A stretch of DNA of 64,000 nt from JAVVEG01 sp032251455 (GTDB lineage: Bacteria; Pseudomonadota; Gammaproteobacteria; Pseudomonadales; Pseudohongiellaceae), in the NCBI GenBank assembly GCA_032251455.1, contig JAVVEG010000002.1:62001-126000 (forward strand), given 5' to 3'. How positions within the stretch are numbered: the stretch's first letter is position 1; every line of letters starts with the position of its first letter. The notes under the pieces were generated by a model. It did no database searches and had not been told where the DNA came from. It was given only the letters and a program-made list of their open reading frames with translations. The position numbers and the translations under genes were made by a program. This document shows, in pieces, positions 33,609-42,706 of this stretch.

Positions 33609-33750
33609 GGTTACGATACTGCCTGTAGCTTCAGGGGAATTTGCCAGTGTTGAGAATGTTGATATCCGGTTGGGTGCAATCAAAACAGATAGGTCAGAGT
33701 ATACGAGATTCTTCTCGATTTTCCCATGAGACCGGATGCCATGAGACCAG

Positions 33751-33784
33751 CTGTCACAGGACTGTCGTTATGCGGCATTATATT
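33751..33784 (+). promoter_or_regulatory. Pho box and -10 element of phoD
   Basis: CTGTCAC (33751-33757), four bases AGGA, CTGTCGT (33762-33768) is an 11-bp-period direct repeat matching the PhoB site CTGTCAT-n4-CTGTCAT at 12 of 14 positions. Ten bases further, TATATT at 33779-33784 is the expected -10. The coding start is 54 bases downstream of the -10. Confidence 0.8.
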
Positions 33785-33837
33785 ACTGTCGAAAAGTCGA
33801 TGTTTTAAATATCCTGCAGATGATTTGGAGCCTAACC

Positions 33838-35472
33838 ATGTCCTCATTTCAGTTTCGAGTCAACCGTCGCCGTTTTCTGACCGCCGTCACCGCCAGCCTT
33901 GGTTCGCTGGCTTTGCGTGGCTATCCTGTGCTGGCCGATGCCGCCGCCCATTTTACCCATGGCGTTGCCAGTGGTGACCCGCTGAGTGATCGCGTCATTC
34001 TGTGGACACGGGTATTGCCCGGCAGCGGGCAGCTGGAGAGCATCCAGGTAAGCTGGGAAGTGGCCGCCGATGAGCAGTTCAGGACACTTGTGGCCAGTGG
34101 GTCGAGCAGTACCGATCAGCAGCGAGATTACACCGTCAAGATCGACGCGGCCGGACTGCTGCCTGCGCGTCAGTATTACTACCGGTTTACAGCCAACGGG
34201 GTGCACAGTCCGACGGGCCGGACCCGGACGCTTGCCGACAGTGGTCAGGCGAGTGTGCGTCTGGCCGTTGTATCCTGTTCCAATTATCCGCAAGGGTATT
34301 TTCATGTCTATAAGGAACTGGCTGTCCGGCAGTTCGATGCGGTAGTACACCTGGGCGATTATATCTATGAGTATGCTGAAGGCGGTTATGCCAACCCGGA
34401 AGTGCTGGCGCAGGGGCGGCATGTCGAACCGGCGCATGAAATCATCACCCTGGAAGACTATCGGCTGCGCTATGGGCTGTACCGCAGTGATCCCGACCTG
34501 CAGGCTGTGCATCAGGCTCATCCGTTCATCTGCACCTGGGATGATCATGAGATTAGCAATAACACCTGGATTGACGGCGCTGAAAATCATAACGCGGGAG
34601 AGGGTGAGTTTGCTGCACGACGGCTGGCAGCCATTCGTGCCTTCCATGAGTGGTTGCCGATACGGGAACAGTCCATGCTGACCGAAGGCAGGATCTATCG
34701 CAGTTTTGAATTCGGTGATCTGGCCTCATTGATCATGCTCGACACCCGTTTGATCGGGCGCGATGAGCAGCTCTCGGCAAGCATGAACCTGGATGAGCTG
34801 CGTGCTGGCCTGGCCGATGAGCAACGGACGATTATGGGGGCAGCACAGGAACAGTGGCTGGAAAACGAGCTGAAACGCTCCGCCCAGGCAAGCAAGCCCT
34901 GGCAGATCATTGGACAACAGGTGCTGATGGGGAAGCTGTTCGTGCCGCAGATAGCCGATGAGGAGTTTGACCCGGCGCAACGTCAGGCCATACTTGACGG
35001 GCGTTATGGCCTGTTGCGGGAGCGGGGCCAGCAGGGCCTGGCCTTGAATATGGATGCCTGGGATGGCTATCCGGCCAATCGGGAGCGTGTACTCAATGCC
35101 TTCCGGGAATATGCCAACAATGCCGTGGTACTGGCCGGGGATACCCACAGTTCCTGGGCCTTTGATCTGGCAGCAGAGTCCGGTGAGCCGGTAGCTGTCG
35201 AGTTCGGTACGCCCAGCGTGACCTCGCCCGGGTTCGAGAATTTCCTGCCGATACCGCAGGATCGTCTACAGCAGGCAACCCTGCAGGCGAGCCCGGAGCT
35301 GAAATACTTCAAGGCTGACGGTCGCGGCTGGGTGGAGTTGCTGGTCAATGCAGAACGCGTCCAAGCCAGTTACCAGTTTGTCTCTACGGTACAGGCGCGC
35401 GATTATGAGCTGGTATCAGGTGCCAGGCTGATCAGTCTTGCCGGTGAGCCGGGATTGCGTGAGGCTCCTTAG
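33838..35472 (+). CDS. phoD: alkaline phosphatase D, Tat-exported
   Basis: PhoD-type phosphodiesterase/phosphatase, 544 residues from ATG 33838. A twin-arginine signal (NRRRF, arginines 10-12) precedes the conserved N-terminal domain (FTHGVASGDPL). Metal-site motifs are present: GDYIYEY, CTWDDHEISNN and VLAGDTHSSWAFDL. It should be secreted to the periplasm and use Ca/Fe to release phosphate from organic esters. The upstream Pho box indicates induction by phosphate starvation through PhoB. Confidence 0.95.
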   Translation: MSSFQFRVNRRRFLTAVTASLGSLALRGYPVLADAAAHFTHGVASGDPLSDRVILWTRVLPGSGQLESIQVSWEVAADEQFRTLVASGSSSTDQQRDYTVKIDAAGLLPARQYYYRFTANGVHSPTGRTRTLADSGQASVRLAVVSCSNYPQGYFHVYKELAVRQFDAVVHLGDYIYEYAEGGYANPEVLAQGRHVEPAHEIITLEDYRLRYGLYRSDPDLQAVHQAHPFICTWDDHEISNNTWIDGAENHNAGEGEFAARRLAAIRAFHEWLPIREQSMLTEGRIYRSFEFGDLASLIMLDTRLIGRDEQLSASMNLDELRAGLADEQRTIMGAAQEQWLENELKRSAQASKPWQIIGQQVLMGKLFVPQIADEEFDPAQRQAILDGRYGLLRERGQQGLALNMDAWDGYPANRERVLNAFREYANNAVVLAGDTHSSWAFDLAAESGEPVAVEFGTPSVTSPGFENFLPIPQDRLQQATLQASPELKYFKADGRGWVELLVNAERVQASYQFVSTVQARDYELVSGARLISLAGEPGLREAP

Positions 35473-35498
35473 GGACGCTTTGAATGAGGTTCCCTGGC

Positions 35499-36320
35499 TC
35501 AGTCTGTCAGGCCCTGGCTGGTGGATGAAGCAGCAATGCTGCTGTCCTCGGTATTGTCACAAAGCCCTACCCAGCGCGCTGTACGCCAGCATCGGGATTT
35601 TTCACTTTTTTTTTCATCACGTTTATCCGCTTCTTCTTTCGCTGCCTGCTCAGCCAGCTCACGGGCAGCCGACTTGGCGGTGAGATCAGCAATCAGTCCA
35701 TAAACCAGTTGAGGTTTGACGACAGGCGGCATCGGGCAGGACAGTGCCTGCCGCAGCCCTTTGAGATAGGCCCGGCGGATCACCCCAGAGGCAATGGTGC
35801 GATCCAGCAGTTCGGAGTGGCTTTCCGCACCAGACAAGAGCCGGATCCAACTGCGAAATGGGATCAGACCTCTGACGGCTCGCTCCAGAGCATCAGAGCT
35901 GTAGTCTCCAACGGTGTCCGTGCCGCGTTCCCACAGGCTTTCGTCCAAATCTACCCTGGGAGCATCGACATCAGGTCCCAGCGCCTGATCCAGGACAGCT
36001 ACATAGGCATTGATATGGTCGCAGCTGGTATCGACAGGCAACTCATAGGGCCCAAGGTGAGAATCCTCCAGTATCAGGGGAATTTTGGGCCGGATTATAT
36101 TGAAATCATTGAGCGGAATGCTTGCGGTTTCTATGATTTCGTGTTGTTGGGAGGCGCAGGCGCTCAGCAGTGACAGCGACAATACCAGGGATACTTGTCG
36201 GATATTTCGGCCGCTTGCCCGCACGGGTAATTTTGCGCAGGCCAGTAGCTGGCCTGACCATCTTCCTGCAAAAGAAGTGGCAAGCATGGCTATTGCTGGT
36301 TTAGCGTTACCGAATCCCAT
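35499..36320 (-). CDS. hypothetical lipoprotein
   Basis: A 273-residue frame with a long N-terminal region and a lipobox LLSAC near residue 54. The mature part is alpha-helical and ends in a lysine/glutamate-rich segment (AAKEEADKRDEKKSEKSR) and a short WRTARWVGLCDN motif. The first 40 residues are unlikely to be translated if initiation is at a GTG near the lipobox hydrophobic stretch; the start is unresolved. No family is recognised. It is convergent with phoD. Confidence 0.6.
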   Translation of the reverse strand: MGFGNAKPAIAMLATSFAGRWSGQLLACAKLPVRASGRNIRQVSLVLSLSLLSACASQQHEIIETASIPLNDFNIIRPKIPLILEDSHLGPYELPVDTSCDHINAYVAVLDQALGPDVDAPRVDLDESLWERGTDTVGDYSSDALERAVRGLIPFRSWIRLLSGAESHSELLDRTIASGVIRRAYLKGLRQALSCPMPPVVKPQLVYGLIADLTAKSAARELAEQAAKEEADKRDEKKSEKSRCWRTARWVGLCDNTEDSSIAASSTSQGLTD

Positions 36321-36515
36321 ATGAGCTTATCCAATTACTGGTTACCCCGTATTGCATTCAGGCCCAACTCTCTTAACTTATCGGCAGATTCTCAGCTATC
36401 TTTCATTAACTTTAACTGTCCTGTTACAGCCCTCTGCACAACTCTTACCAAGAAGACCGTATCCACTGCAGCAGTATTTCGGTTCCGCCAAGCCCCTGCA
36501 CCTGATTCTGGCTGT

Positions 36516-37688
36516 TCAGGGGCCAGGCCGGTATGACCTGACCGGCGGCAACTGCGAGCCGGAAAGGTCGTCTGGTACGCTTTGTTCCGCTTTGACCGTG
36601 TGGGTCAATGTGCCGATTCCTTCGATACTGGCACTGATTGTTTCCCCATCCACCAGGTATCCAGAGCCTGAGGCGCGTTCAACCCGGCCTGCGCCGGTTC
36701 CACCCGAAGTCCCGCTTTGCAGGACATCACCTGGGAAAACCGTAATCAGAGAGGAGGCGTACTCGATAAGTTCGGGGATATTGTGGATCATATCGCCCGC
36801 TTTGGCTTCCTGGACAGTTACGCCGTCGATGACCAGAGTCTGGTGCAGGCGCTCCATCGGGTCGCCATAGAACTCCTTGGGCACAATCCAGGGACCCTGG
36901 GGGGCAAAGGTGTCGTGACCCTTGCCGACGAACCAGTCTGAACCGGAGCCGTAGCCTCCGGGCGGACGTCCGCCGCGATCGGAGATATCCATGGCAACCA
37001 TGTAGCCGAAGACATGATCGTAGGCGCGGTGCGCAGAGATATACTTGCCGGCACGGCCGAAGACGATGGCCATTTCGACTTCCCATTCAATCCGGTCACG
37101 TCCATAGGGCATGATGATATCGTCACCGTCACCGATGACGGCCCCGCGGGTGGGTTTCAGGAACAGGTAGGGAACGCCACGGTTCTCCTGACGTTCGCGG
37201 ACCCGGCGGGCCAGTTCATCGTCGTTGCAGCCCTCGCAGGCGTGCGTGTAGAAGTTGACGGCTGCATTCATGATCTTGCTCGGATACTGAATCGGCGCCA
37301 TGATGTCGACTGCATCCACGGAGTGTATGTAGCCGGGCCGGTTACTGCCGCTGAGCAGGTTCTCTGCCACCAGCCAGTTCACGACCTCATAGACGCGGTA
37401 CTTCAGGCCATATTCATATTGTTCGATGAGGCCGAGCATATCTTCCGGCATGTTGATTCTGCTGTATTGCGGCTGCAGTTCCAGGGCACGGTTCGCTGCG
37501 GCGAGGTCGATAATCAGCTGATCATCGCGCATGACAAGGCCAACGGTAGGTCTGTCATTGATCGCAAACGTACCAACCTTGAACGGTTCGGCCGCCTCCA
37601 GCGCCTGGGCAGAAACTTCTCCCGGTCTGGCGAAGGCCACCAATGCTGCTGCAAGGAACGCCAGGGTGAACATGGATATTCTTGGCAT
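36516..37688 (-). CDS. exported fumarylacetoacetate hydrolase family protein
   Basis: A 390-residue FAH-superfamily protein, which hydrolyses or isomerises beta-diketo acids and related ring-cleavage products. Motifs include KIMNAAVNFYTHA, FLKPTRGAVIGDGDDIIMPYG, the metal-binding ExE-D set in EWEVEMAIVFGRAG and YMVAMDISDRGGR, and LQSGTSGGTG. Unusually for this cytosolic superfamily it begins with a signal peptide (about 1-28). GGGAG precedes the ATG. It lies just after a membrane AraC regulator and a TonB receptor, suggesting periplasmic processing of an imported compound. Confidence 0.88.
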   Translation of the reverse strand: MPRISMFTLAFLAAALVAFARPGEVSAQALEAAEPFKVGTFAINDRPTVGLVMRDDQLIIDLAAANRALELQPQYSRINMPEDMLGLIEQYEYGLKYRVYEVVNWLVAENLLSGSNRPGYIHSVDAVDIMAPIQYPSKIMNAAVNFYTHACEGCNDDELARRVRERQENRGVPYLFLKPTRGAVIGDGDDIIMPYGRDRIEWEVEMAIVFGRAGKYISAHRAYDHVFGYMVAMDISDRGGRPPGGYGSGSDWFVGKGHDTFAPQGPWIVPKEFYGDPMERLHQTLVIDGVTVQEAKAGDMIHNIPELIEYASSLITVFPGDVLQSGTSGGTGAGRVERASGSGYLVDGETISASIEGIGTLTHTVKAEQSVPDDLSGSQLPPVRSYRPGP

Positions 37689-37814
37689 GCTTTATCTCCC
37701 GATATAACAGTAAAACAAATTGACAGGACAAATGGTTTACTTCCTGCGCTTGCAAGTAAGCTGAAGGTATCTGTGAAACAGGTGTTTGTCCAGTGCTTGT
37801 GCTTGTGGATGCAG

Positions 37815-38912
37815 TTATAGACTCTGGCTGAGGTTTAGTCCTCCAGAAGAGTTGACTGGCAGATACTGGTTCCGGAAAACACTTGGGGTGACACCGTGCA
37901 ATTCCTTGAAAGATTTATTGAAAGAGGACAGGGAGGCATAACCTACGTCCAACGCAATGGAAGATATCTGGAATCCCGGCTCTCCAGGTTGGAGCAAGCG
38001 TTCAGTTGCCTTTTTGATACGGTACTCGTTCAGGAATTGATTGAAGTTACGGTAATTCAGCTTTTTATTAATGAAGCGTCTCAACATATATTCCTGCATG
38101 TGCAATGCGCTGGCCAGATCGGTGATGGTGAGACCGGTTTTGGCATAGAGCTGATCTGTTTCCATGGCTTCGTACAGGCGCTGAAGCAATGCCTTGTCTG
38201 ATCGGGTTTCAAGCAGTTTTATATTGTCTGCTTTATAGGATTCGCTGTTCATGACTACCTGTGGGGAATCCTTGTGCAGGCGGAAAGTCACGATATTGAA
38301 ATACAGGACACAGACAAAGATAACCGTGAAATAAATAATTCGCACGGGATTGGGCAGGAAGTAAAGATATCCGGAAGCGACAATAACCGCTACGATCAAC
38401 CCCATGGCAAGAATAAAAGGTACCCGCAGACGACGTCTGGGTTCAACCAGATCACTTCCGAAGTGTCTCAGGGCCAGATAAATGGCATGAGCGGCAAAAA
38501 ACAACATGATGGTCTGGGGTACGTACATGAGCACTGCGAAGGACAGCGCATCCAGCTCCCGCCCCGCTGCGATGAGCGCGTGTCCGGTCAGGCGCAAAGA
38601 CAGGTAACTCAGCAGAATGACCCAGGCCCATTGGGGAACGTTTGATCTGTCAGTGAAAAGATGGCGGCTGATAAGCCATAAGCAAAAGGGAGCAACGATG
38701 GCAAGGCTGCGGAAAATTTGTTGAACAAGTATCGGCGCTGACTGCATGACAGGCATGACCAGAAAGATATAGGACATCAGACAGGCGCTGTAAACCGCCA
38801 TCAAGCGACCCAATGGCTGCTGTTGGTAATGAATCAGATAGGACATGCCCATGAAAAGCAACTGGGAAATTGCCAATGCACTGATCGAGTAATGGAGTAT
38901 GAGTTGCGTCAT
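37815..38912 (-). CDS. AraC-family regulator with N-terminal membrane domain
   Basis: A 365-residue protein with seven or so membrane helices in the first 210 residues, then a cytoplasmic AraC DNA-binding domain. The two helix-turn-helices are LTITDLASALHMQEYMLRRF and QISSIALDVGYASLSSFNKS, followed by FKELHGVTPSVFR. Membrane AraC proteins sense an envelope or periplasmic signal directly. It sits between the exported FAH-family gene and a TonB receptor on the same strand, so these are its probable targets. Confidence 0.9.
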   Translation of the reverse strand: MTQLILHYSISALAISQLLFMGMSYLIHYQQQPLGRLMAVYSACLMSYIFLVMPVMQSAPILVQQIFRSLAIVAPFCLWLISRHLFTDRSNVPQWAWVILLSYLSLRLTGHALIAAGRELDALSFAVLMYVPQTIMLFFAAHAIYLALRHFGSDLVEPRRRLRVPFILAMGLIVAVIVASGYLYFLPNPVRIIYFTVIFVCVLYFNIVTFRLHKDSPQVVMNSESYKADNIKLLETRSDKALLQRLYEAMETDQLYAKTGLTITDLASALHMQEYMLRRFINKKLNYRNFNQFLNEYRIKKATERLLQPGEPGFQISSIALDVGYASLSSFNKSFKELHGVTPSVFRNQYLPVNSSGGLNLSQSL

Positions 38913-39012
38913 AACCGAATATGCTTGTTATTGTTTTGTTGCAAATCAAGATAAGCCACAAAAAATGAACTTGCAATGATTTTCGCTCGGCACGACAAAG
39001 AGACGAACAGGG

Positions 39013-41148
39013 TTAAAACGTCTTTCTGGCCTTGAGGCTCAGATGCACTCCACGCGTGCTGCAGTTGTTCTCGATTTCATTGATTATGCCATCTGACAAG
39101 CGCCCATCGAACCGGATGCGGTTACGGCACATGACATCATCCAGCACATTATTGGCCTCGAAACGGATGGTGGCTCCCAGGAAAGAGGTTGTTTCCAGGA
39201 AGAGAGAAAGGGTTTCCGCCTGATTGATATCGTCCACCCGGTCTATGTCAAATATAGGCCGATTGCCCTGGAATGCACCTTGGTAATTGAGTCCATAATT
39301 GACACCGATGGCAGGTTGATCGTGGCGGAAGCCTATCTTGAAATTACCACGATCAAAGGGTGGAATGCGTCGATCTTCACCCGAAAAGGGGTCTTCCACT
39401 TCCGCCGCCCTGACCAGCACGCTGGTGGTTAAAAGCATGCCAGGAAAGCTCAGGAAACCAAGACGAATACTGGTATCCAATTGCAAAGCGCTTACGCTGC
39501 CACGGCCTATATTGCCATTGGCGGAGAGTATCTGCGCAGGTGATGGAGAAATATCGATTTTACCGATGACATCCTCGATATCCCAATGGAATACCCTGGC
39601 ATTGATCACGCCCGTGTCATTGGGTAAACGATATTCAAAGTTCAGGGAGTATCGCCAGGATTTTTCCTGTTCCAGCTCAGGATTGCCGGCGACGGTGTCC
39701 TGATCCTCGTCGCGGCTGTTGGTGGCTGCGGTAAAGTCAGCAAAACTGAGTTGAGAAATGAATCGTTCAACAGAGAAGCGCAGTTGCATGGACGGACTGA
39801 TGTTGTATCGATAATCCAGCTTTGGTCGCAGGAAATTGAAGTTTCGCGACTTGCTGACGTCGCCACTTTGCTCGATTTCCGAGGTCTCGTAGACCAGGGT
39901 GCTTTCCAGTGACATGCTGGGGTTGATCTGCCAGTTGTGGGTCAGAAACGGCTCATAACGTATTTCTTCCACTTCAGAGTTGGCATTGGGTAACGGCACT
40001 GCCACCAGGCCGCCTGTTTCAGGTGAAGGTGTACCCGGAATGTTACTGCCCAGCAGCAGGGAGGAATTCAAAATGGTCTGGGCGCGCTCCACGCCCAGCT
40101 CCAGGTTATGTCCGGTAGCCAGTTCCCGGGTATAGGAAGTTCTTGCGATACGTTCCCGGTTTCTGATGTCGGTGGACAGGAAAAGGTTCTTTGTCTCATC
40201 AATTCCCTGCTGTGCAGAAGTATAGCGCTCCCGGATTGTGTCGTGGTTTTCATCATTGATGATGAAGAGGAATTTGAATCGACCGCTGTCTGCGAAAGTA
40301 TGCTGAAAATCGCCCCCGACTTCCCAGTTGTCCCGTTCCGAGGGAATGTCTTCACGTTCGAACCTGATTCTCGGCTCGGTAAAATTCAGATTGCTTATTT
40401 CACGAACCAGACTGACAGGAGGGTCGCTTTCTCGATACAGCGCATTCATCGCTATCTGTGTGTTGTTGCCCAAAGCATAGGATATATTGGTATTGAAAGT
40501 GGTGTTTTCCTGCTTTCTGCGCTGTCTCAGTTTGATGGTATCGTTCGGGCTGAAATCGCCATTGATGCTGTTTTCAAAGCTTTTGAGAAATTCGTAGCGG
40601 GATTCCTGTTCAATGCTCAGCAAATAGCTGAGTGCTCCTGAGCGTCTGCTCAGAACAACAGATCCTGCCGGTTCATAATTACCATCATGAAAATTATTGA
40701 CCACACCCTCCACAGTGAGGCTTGAGCTGCTTTGCGCCTCCAGCAGGACAATATTGATCAATTGTCCAGTACTGCGCACATCCAGATCACTTGAGGTGCC
40801 CCGGATGATATCGATGTGTTTTACCTGGTTTGCAGGTATTCGGCTGAGTTGATTGGCAGCTTCATTTTCCTTGCCGGCGAGACGCTTGCCATTTATCAAA
40901 ATCTGGGAAGAATCCCCCAGGCCCCTGGCATTGGTATTACCGCTGCCCCCGTCAACCGCGAGTGAAATACCCGGGATGCGATTGATCATGTCATTCACAT
41001 TCACCGGGTCGTATTGCGTGAAAAAAACAGCGGGATAAGTAATGGTGGAATCCAGAGAGGTGTTTTCCTGGGCGCCGGCAATAGGAATACACAGGAAATG
41101 CACTAGAATCAGCACGGTCGAGTTGGCAATCTTGTTTTTATTGTTCAT
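39013..41148 (-). CDS. TonB-dependent outer-membrane receptor (711 aa)
   Basis: Signal peptide, plug domain (about 35-150, with MINRIPGISLAVDGGSGNT and RGLGDSSQILINGKRL), then a beta-barrel ending in the terminal aromatic RKTF. The C-terminus and barrel motifs FGFRHDQ-like strand patterns fit TonB receptors of the CirA/FepA-type. Ligand unknown. Transcription continues in the same direction into the AraC and FAH-family genes, with the exported protein at 41264-42256 upstream. No obvious TonB box sequence is visible. Confidence 0.92.
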   Translation of the reverse strand: MNNKNKIANSTVLILVHFLCIPIAGAQENTSLDSTITYPAVFFTQYDPVNVNDMINRIPGISLAVDGGSGNTNARGLGDSSQILINGKRLAGKENEAANQLSRIPANQVKHIDIIRGTSSDLDVRSTGQLINIVLLEAQSSSSLTVEGVVNNFHDGNYEPAGSVVLSRRSGALSYLLSIEQESRYEFLKSFENSINGDFSPNDTIKLRQRRKQENTTFNTNISYALGNNTQIAMNALYRESDPPVSLVREISNLNFTEPRIRFEREDIPSERDNWEVGGDFQHTFADSGRFKFLFIINDENHDTIRERYTSAQQGIDETKNLFLSTDIRNRERIARTSYTRELATGHNLELGVERAQTILNSSLLLGSNIPGTPSPETGGLVAVPLPNANSEVEEIRYEPFLTHNWQINPSMSLESTLVYETSEIEQSGDVSKSRNFNFLRPKLDYRYNISPSMQLRFSVERFISQLSFADFTAATNSRDEDQDTVAGNPELEQEKSWRYSLNFEYRLPNDTGVINARVFHWDIEDVIGKIDISPSPAQILSANGNIGRGSVSALQLDTSIRLGFLSFPGMLLTTSVLVRAAEVEDPFSGEDRRIPPFDRGNFKIGFRHDQPAIGVNYGLNYQGAFQGNRPIFDIDRVDDINQAETLSLFLETTSFLGATIRFEANNVLDDVMCRNRIRFDGRLSDGIINEIENNCSTRGVHLSLKARKTF

Positions 41149-41263
41149 GGCACCTGCTTTTTGTTATTTTAATCTGGTAATCCAGAATTGGCAGAGCTGT
41201 GCTTCAATTCGCTATAAAAATGATGCTTAAAAACAACCTCTCTCCTTAATAAAAAAACCAGAC

Positions 41264-42256
41264 TCATTCACTGACTATCACAGTGACATATTGATCGTGG
41301 TAAAGCCCGCCGTCATCGGCACGTGCCCATAAAACGTAGGTGCCTGGCTCATCAAAGGTTACCGTGGTTTCGTACATGTTGTCATCGGGAATGGGTGGGG
41401 GCAACCAGAGTGCGCTCCAGGGAGAGTTGGCTGCGGCGCGGGTATCCTCCCACGGTTTAATCTGTGGTGGATCAAAGTGTGCTGAATTGCCGTTACCTCG
41501 ATAGACATTCCAAGACAAGAATAATCCGTTTACCTTGCCCACGGTTACCCGTGTCGGCGGCTCCAGCATGCGTTTTATTTCACTCTCCCGGGTACGTGCC
41601 TGCTCCGCGCGGGTAATGCCTGCACCCGAGCCAGCCCTGCCTGGTCTGGGCAGGCCATCGTCCTCGACGTGCGCACGCAACATCAGCGGTTCGCCCACCT
41701 TGGCATAGCGGATACTCTCACCCGCAGTGTTGTCGTCCAGAACGGTGACCTGCGGTGGCGTGTTTGCCCTTGACTCCGGTGTGCTGGTTCCTGCTCCCAG
41801 GGAGCCGGTCTCGGATGCTATCACCACCGAGTCAACGACATAGTCTCTGGCCAGGGTGGCATAGGCTTTCCGGCTGACGCCATTGGGGCTGTTAATGGTC
41901 CAGATCAGCTCCTTGTCACCCCAGTCGGCAGGAACCTGCACCTTGAAGGTGAAGCGGTTGCGACGTGGGAGGAAATAAGTGGGCTGGCCCTGGTCGGCTG
42001 CTCCCGGAGAGAAAAAGTTATTTTCCCCGACGGGTATATGTAACTCTTCTTCCCAGTTTTCATTGTGGTAACCGAATATGAAATTGTAGCTGCCATCTGC
42101 ATTTTGTTCCCAGCCTTCATAGGCTGGTTCGATATGCTGGCCCTTGCTGTAGGTTTGTGCCAGGCCATTGTGGTGAGTCAGCAATAAAATACTGAGCAGT
42201 GTCACCAAAACGAAACCCGGTACAGTGCTGTGCTTGCTGTCTGTTGTTTTTGACAT
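41264..42256 (-). CDS. exported protein with C-terminal Ig-like domain
   Basis: A 330-residue secreted protein with a signal peptide (about 1-33, ending LAQ). The N-terminal half contains EPAYEGWEQNADGSYNFIFG and LPRRNRFTFKVQVPADWG, and the C-terminal half reads as a PKD/cadherin-like beta-sandwich (TFDEPGTYVLWARADDGG). No catalytic motif is visible. The protein type recurs in marine gammaproteobacteria without known function. It precedes the TonB receptor on the same strand, so it may bind the same ligand or the receptor. Confidence 0.72.
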   Translation of the reverse strand: MSKTTDSKHSTVPGFVLVTLLSILLLTHHNGLAQTYSKGQHIEPAYEGWEQNADGSYNFIFGYHNENWEEELHIPVGENNFFSPGAADQGQPTYFLPRRNRFTFKVQVPADWGDKELIWTINSPNGVSRKAYATLARDYVVDSVVIASETGSLGAGTSTPESRANTPPQVTVLDDNTAGESIRYAKVGEPLMLRAHVEDDGLPRPGRAGSGAGITRAEQARTRESEIKRMLEPPTRVTVGKVNGLFLSWNVYRGNGNSAHFDPPQIKPWEDTRAAANSPWSALWLPPPIPDDNMYETTVTFDEPGTYVLWARADDGGLYHDQYVTVIVSE

Positions 42257-42706
42257 GATACCTAACCTTGTTGTTTGTTGATTGATTTATAAATACGTCA
42301 GCCCATTGGTGGATGTCTGCCGTAATTTGAAACTTTTTCTTACAGATTTTGAAAACAGTGCATGGCTGGATGCAGGCGTCCAGCAAATATTGCTTCATTC
42401 CACGGGCCTGGCCTGCAAGATCAACGTGGGGTCAATAAGGAGGAGCGAGCAAACTACGAATGGCAGATCAATCGCCAATCAATCCCCAGGTGTTTTCGGA
42501 ATTCGACAGGCTTATGCATTCCGAACAGTGTGGTTTTCACAATTCGGCTGAAATATTTCCATTTTAAGTAAGACATCACTCAACTGCTTGCTCATAGTGG
42601 ATGGCGATAGAAAGATAAGCATAAATGTTGAGTCATCACCTTGATGTAAATCAACGATGTCAATCAACTGCCGGGTAAAACAAATAATAAAGATGAGGAA
42701 ATCCAC
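42257..42706. other. 450-base divergent spacer between the TonB-linked genes
   Basis: No credible gene; short frames here (for example 42362-42571) lack a ribosome-binding site and family features. The right end carries an FNR-type dyad at 42641-42654. The left part should hold the promoter of the minus-strand exported protein gene. Nothing else structured is obvious. Confidence 0.5.
42641..42654 (+). promoter_or_regulatory. perfect FNR/Anr-type dyad
   Basis: TTGAT-GTAA-ATCAA matches the FNR consensus TTGAT-n4-ATCAA exactly. It is centred about 59 bases before the ATG of the 42707 TonB receptor, a position suited to activation. CRP-type regulators with the same half-site are an alternative. 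Confidence 0.65.

Noticed and set aside
36352..36870. A 172-codon plus-strand frame overlapping the FAH-family gene
   Set aside because: The FAH-family motifs are on the other strand; the plus frame is proline/serine rich without a start signal.
42362..42571. A 69-codon frame in the gap before the 42707 receptor
   Set aside because: No ribosome-binding site, no hydrophobic or domain pattern; it is in the upstream regulatory region.
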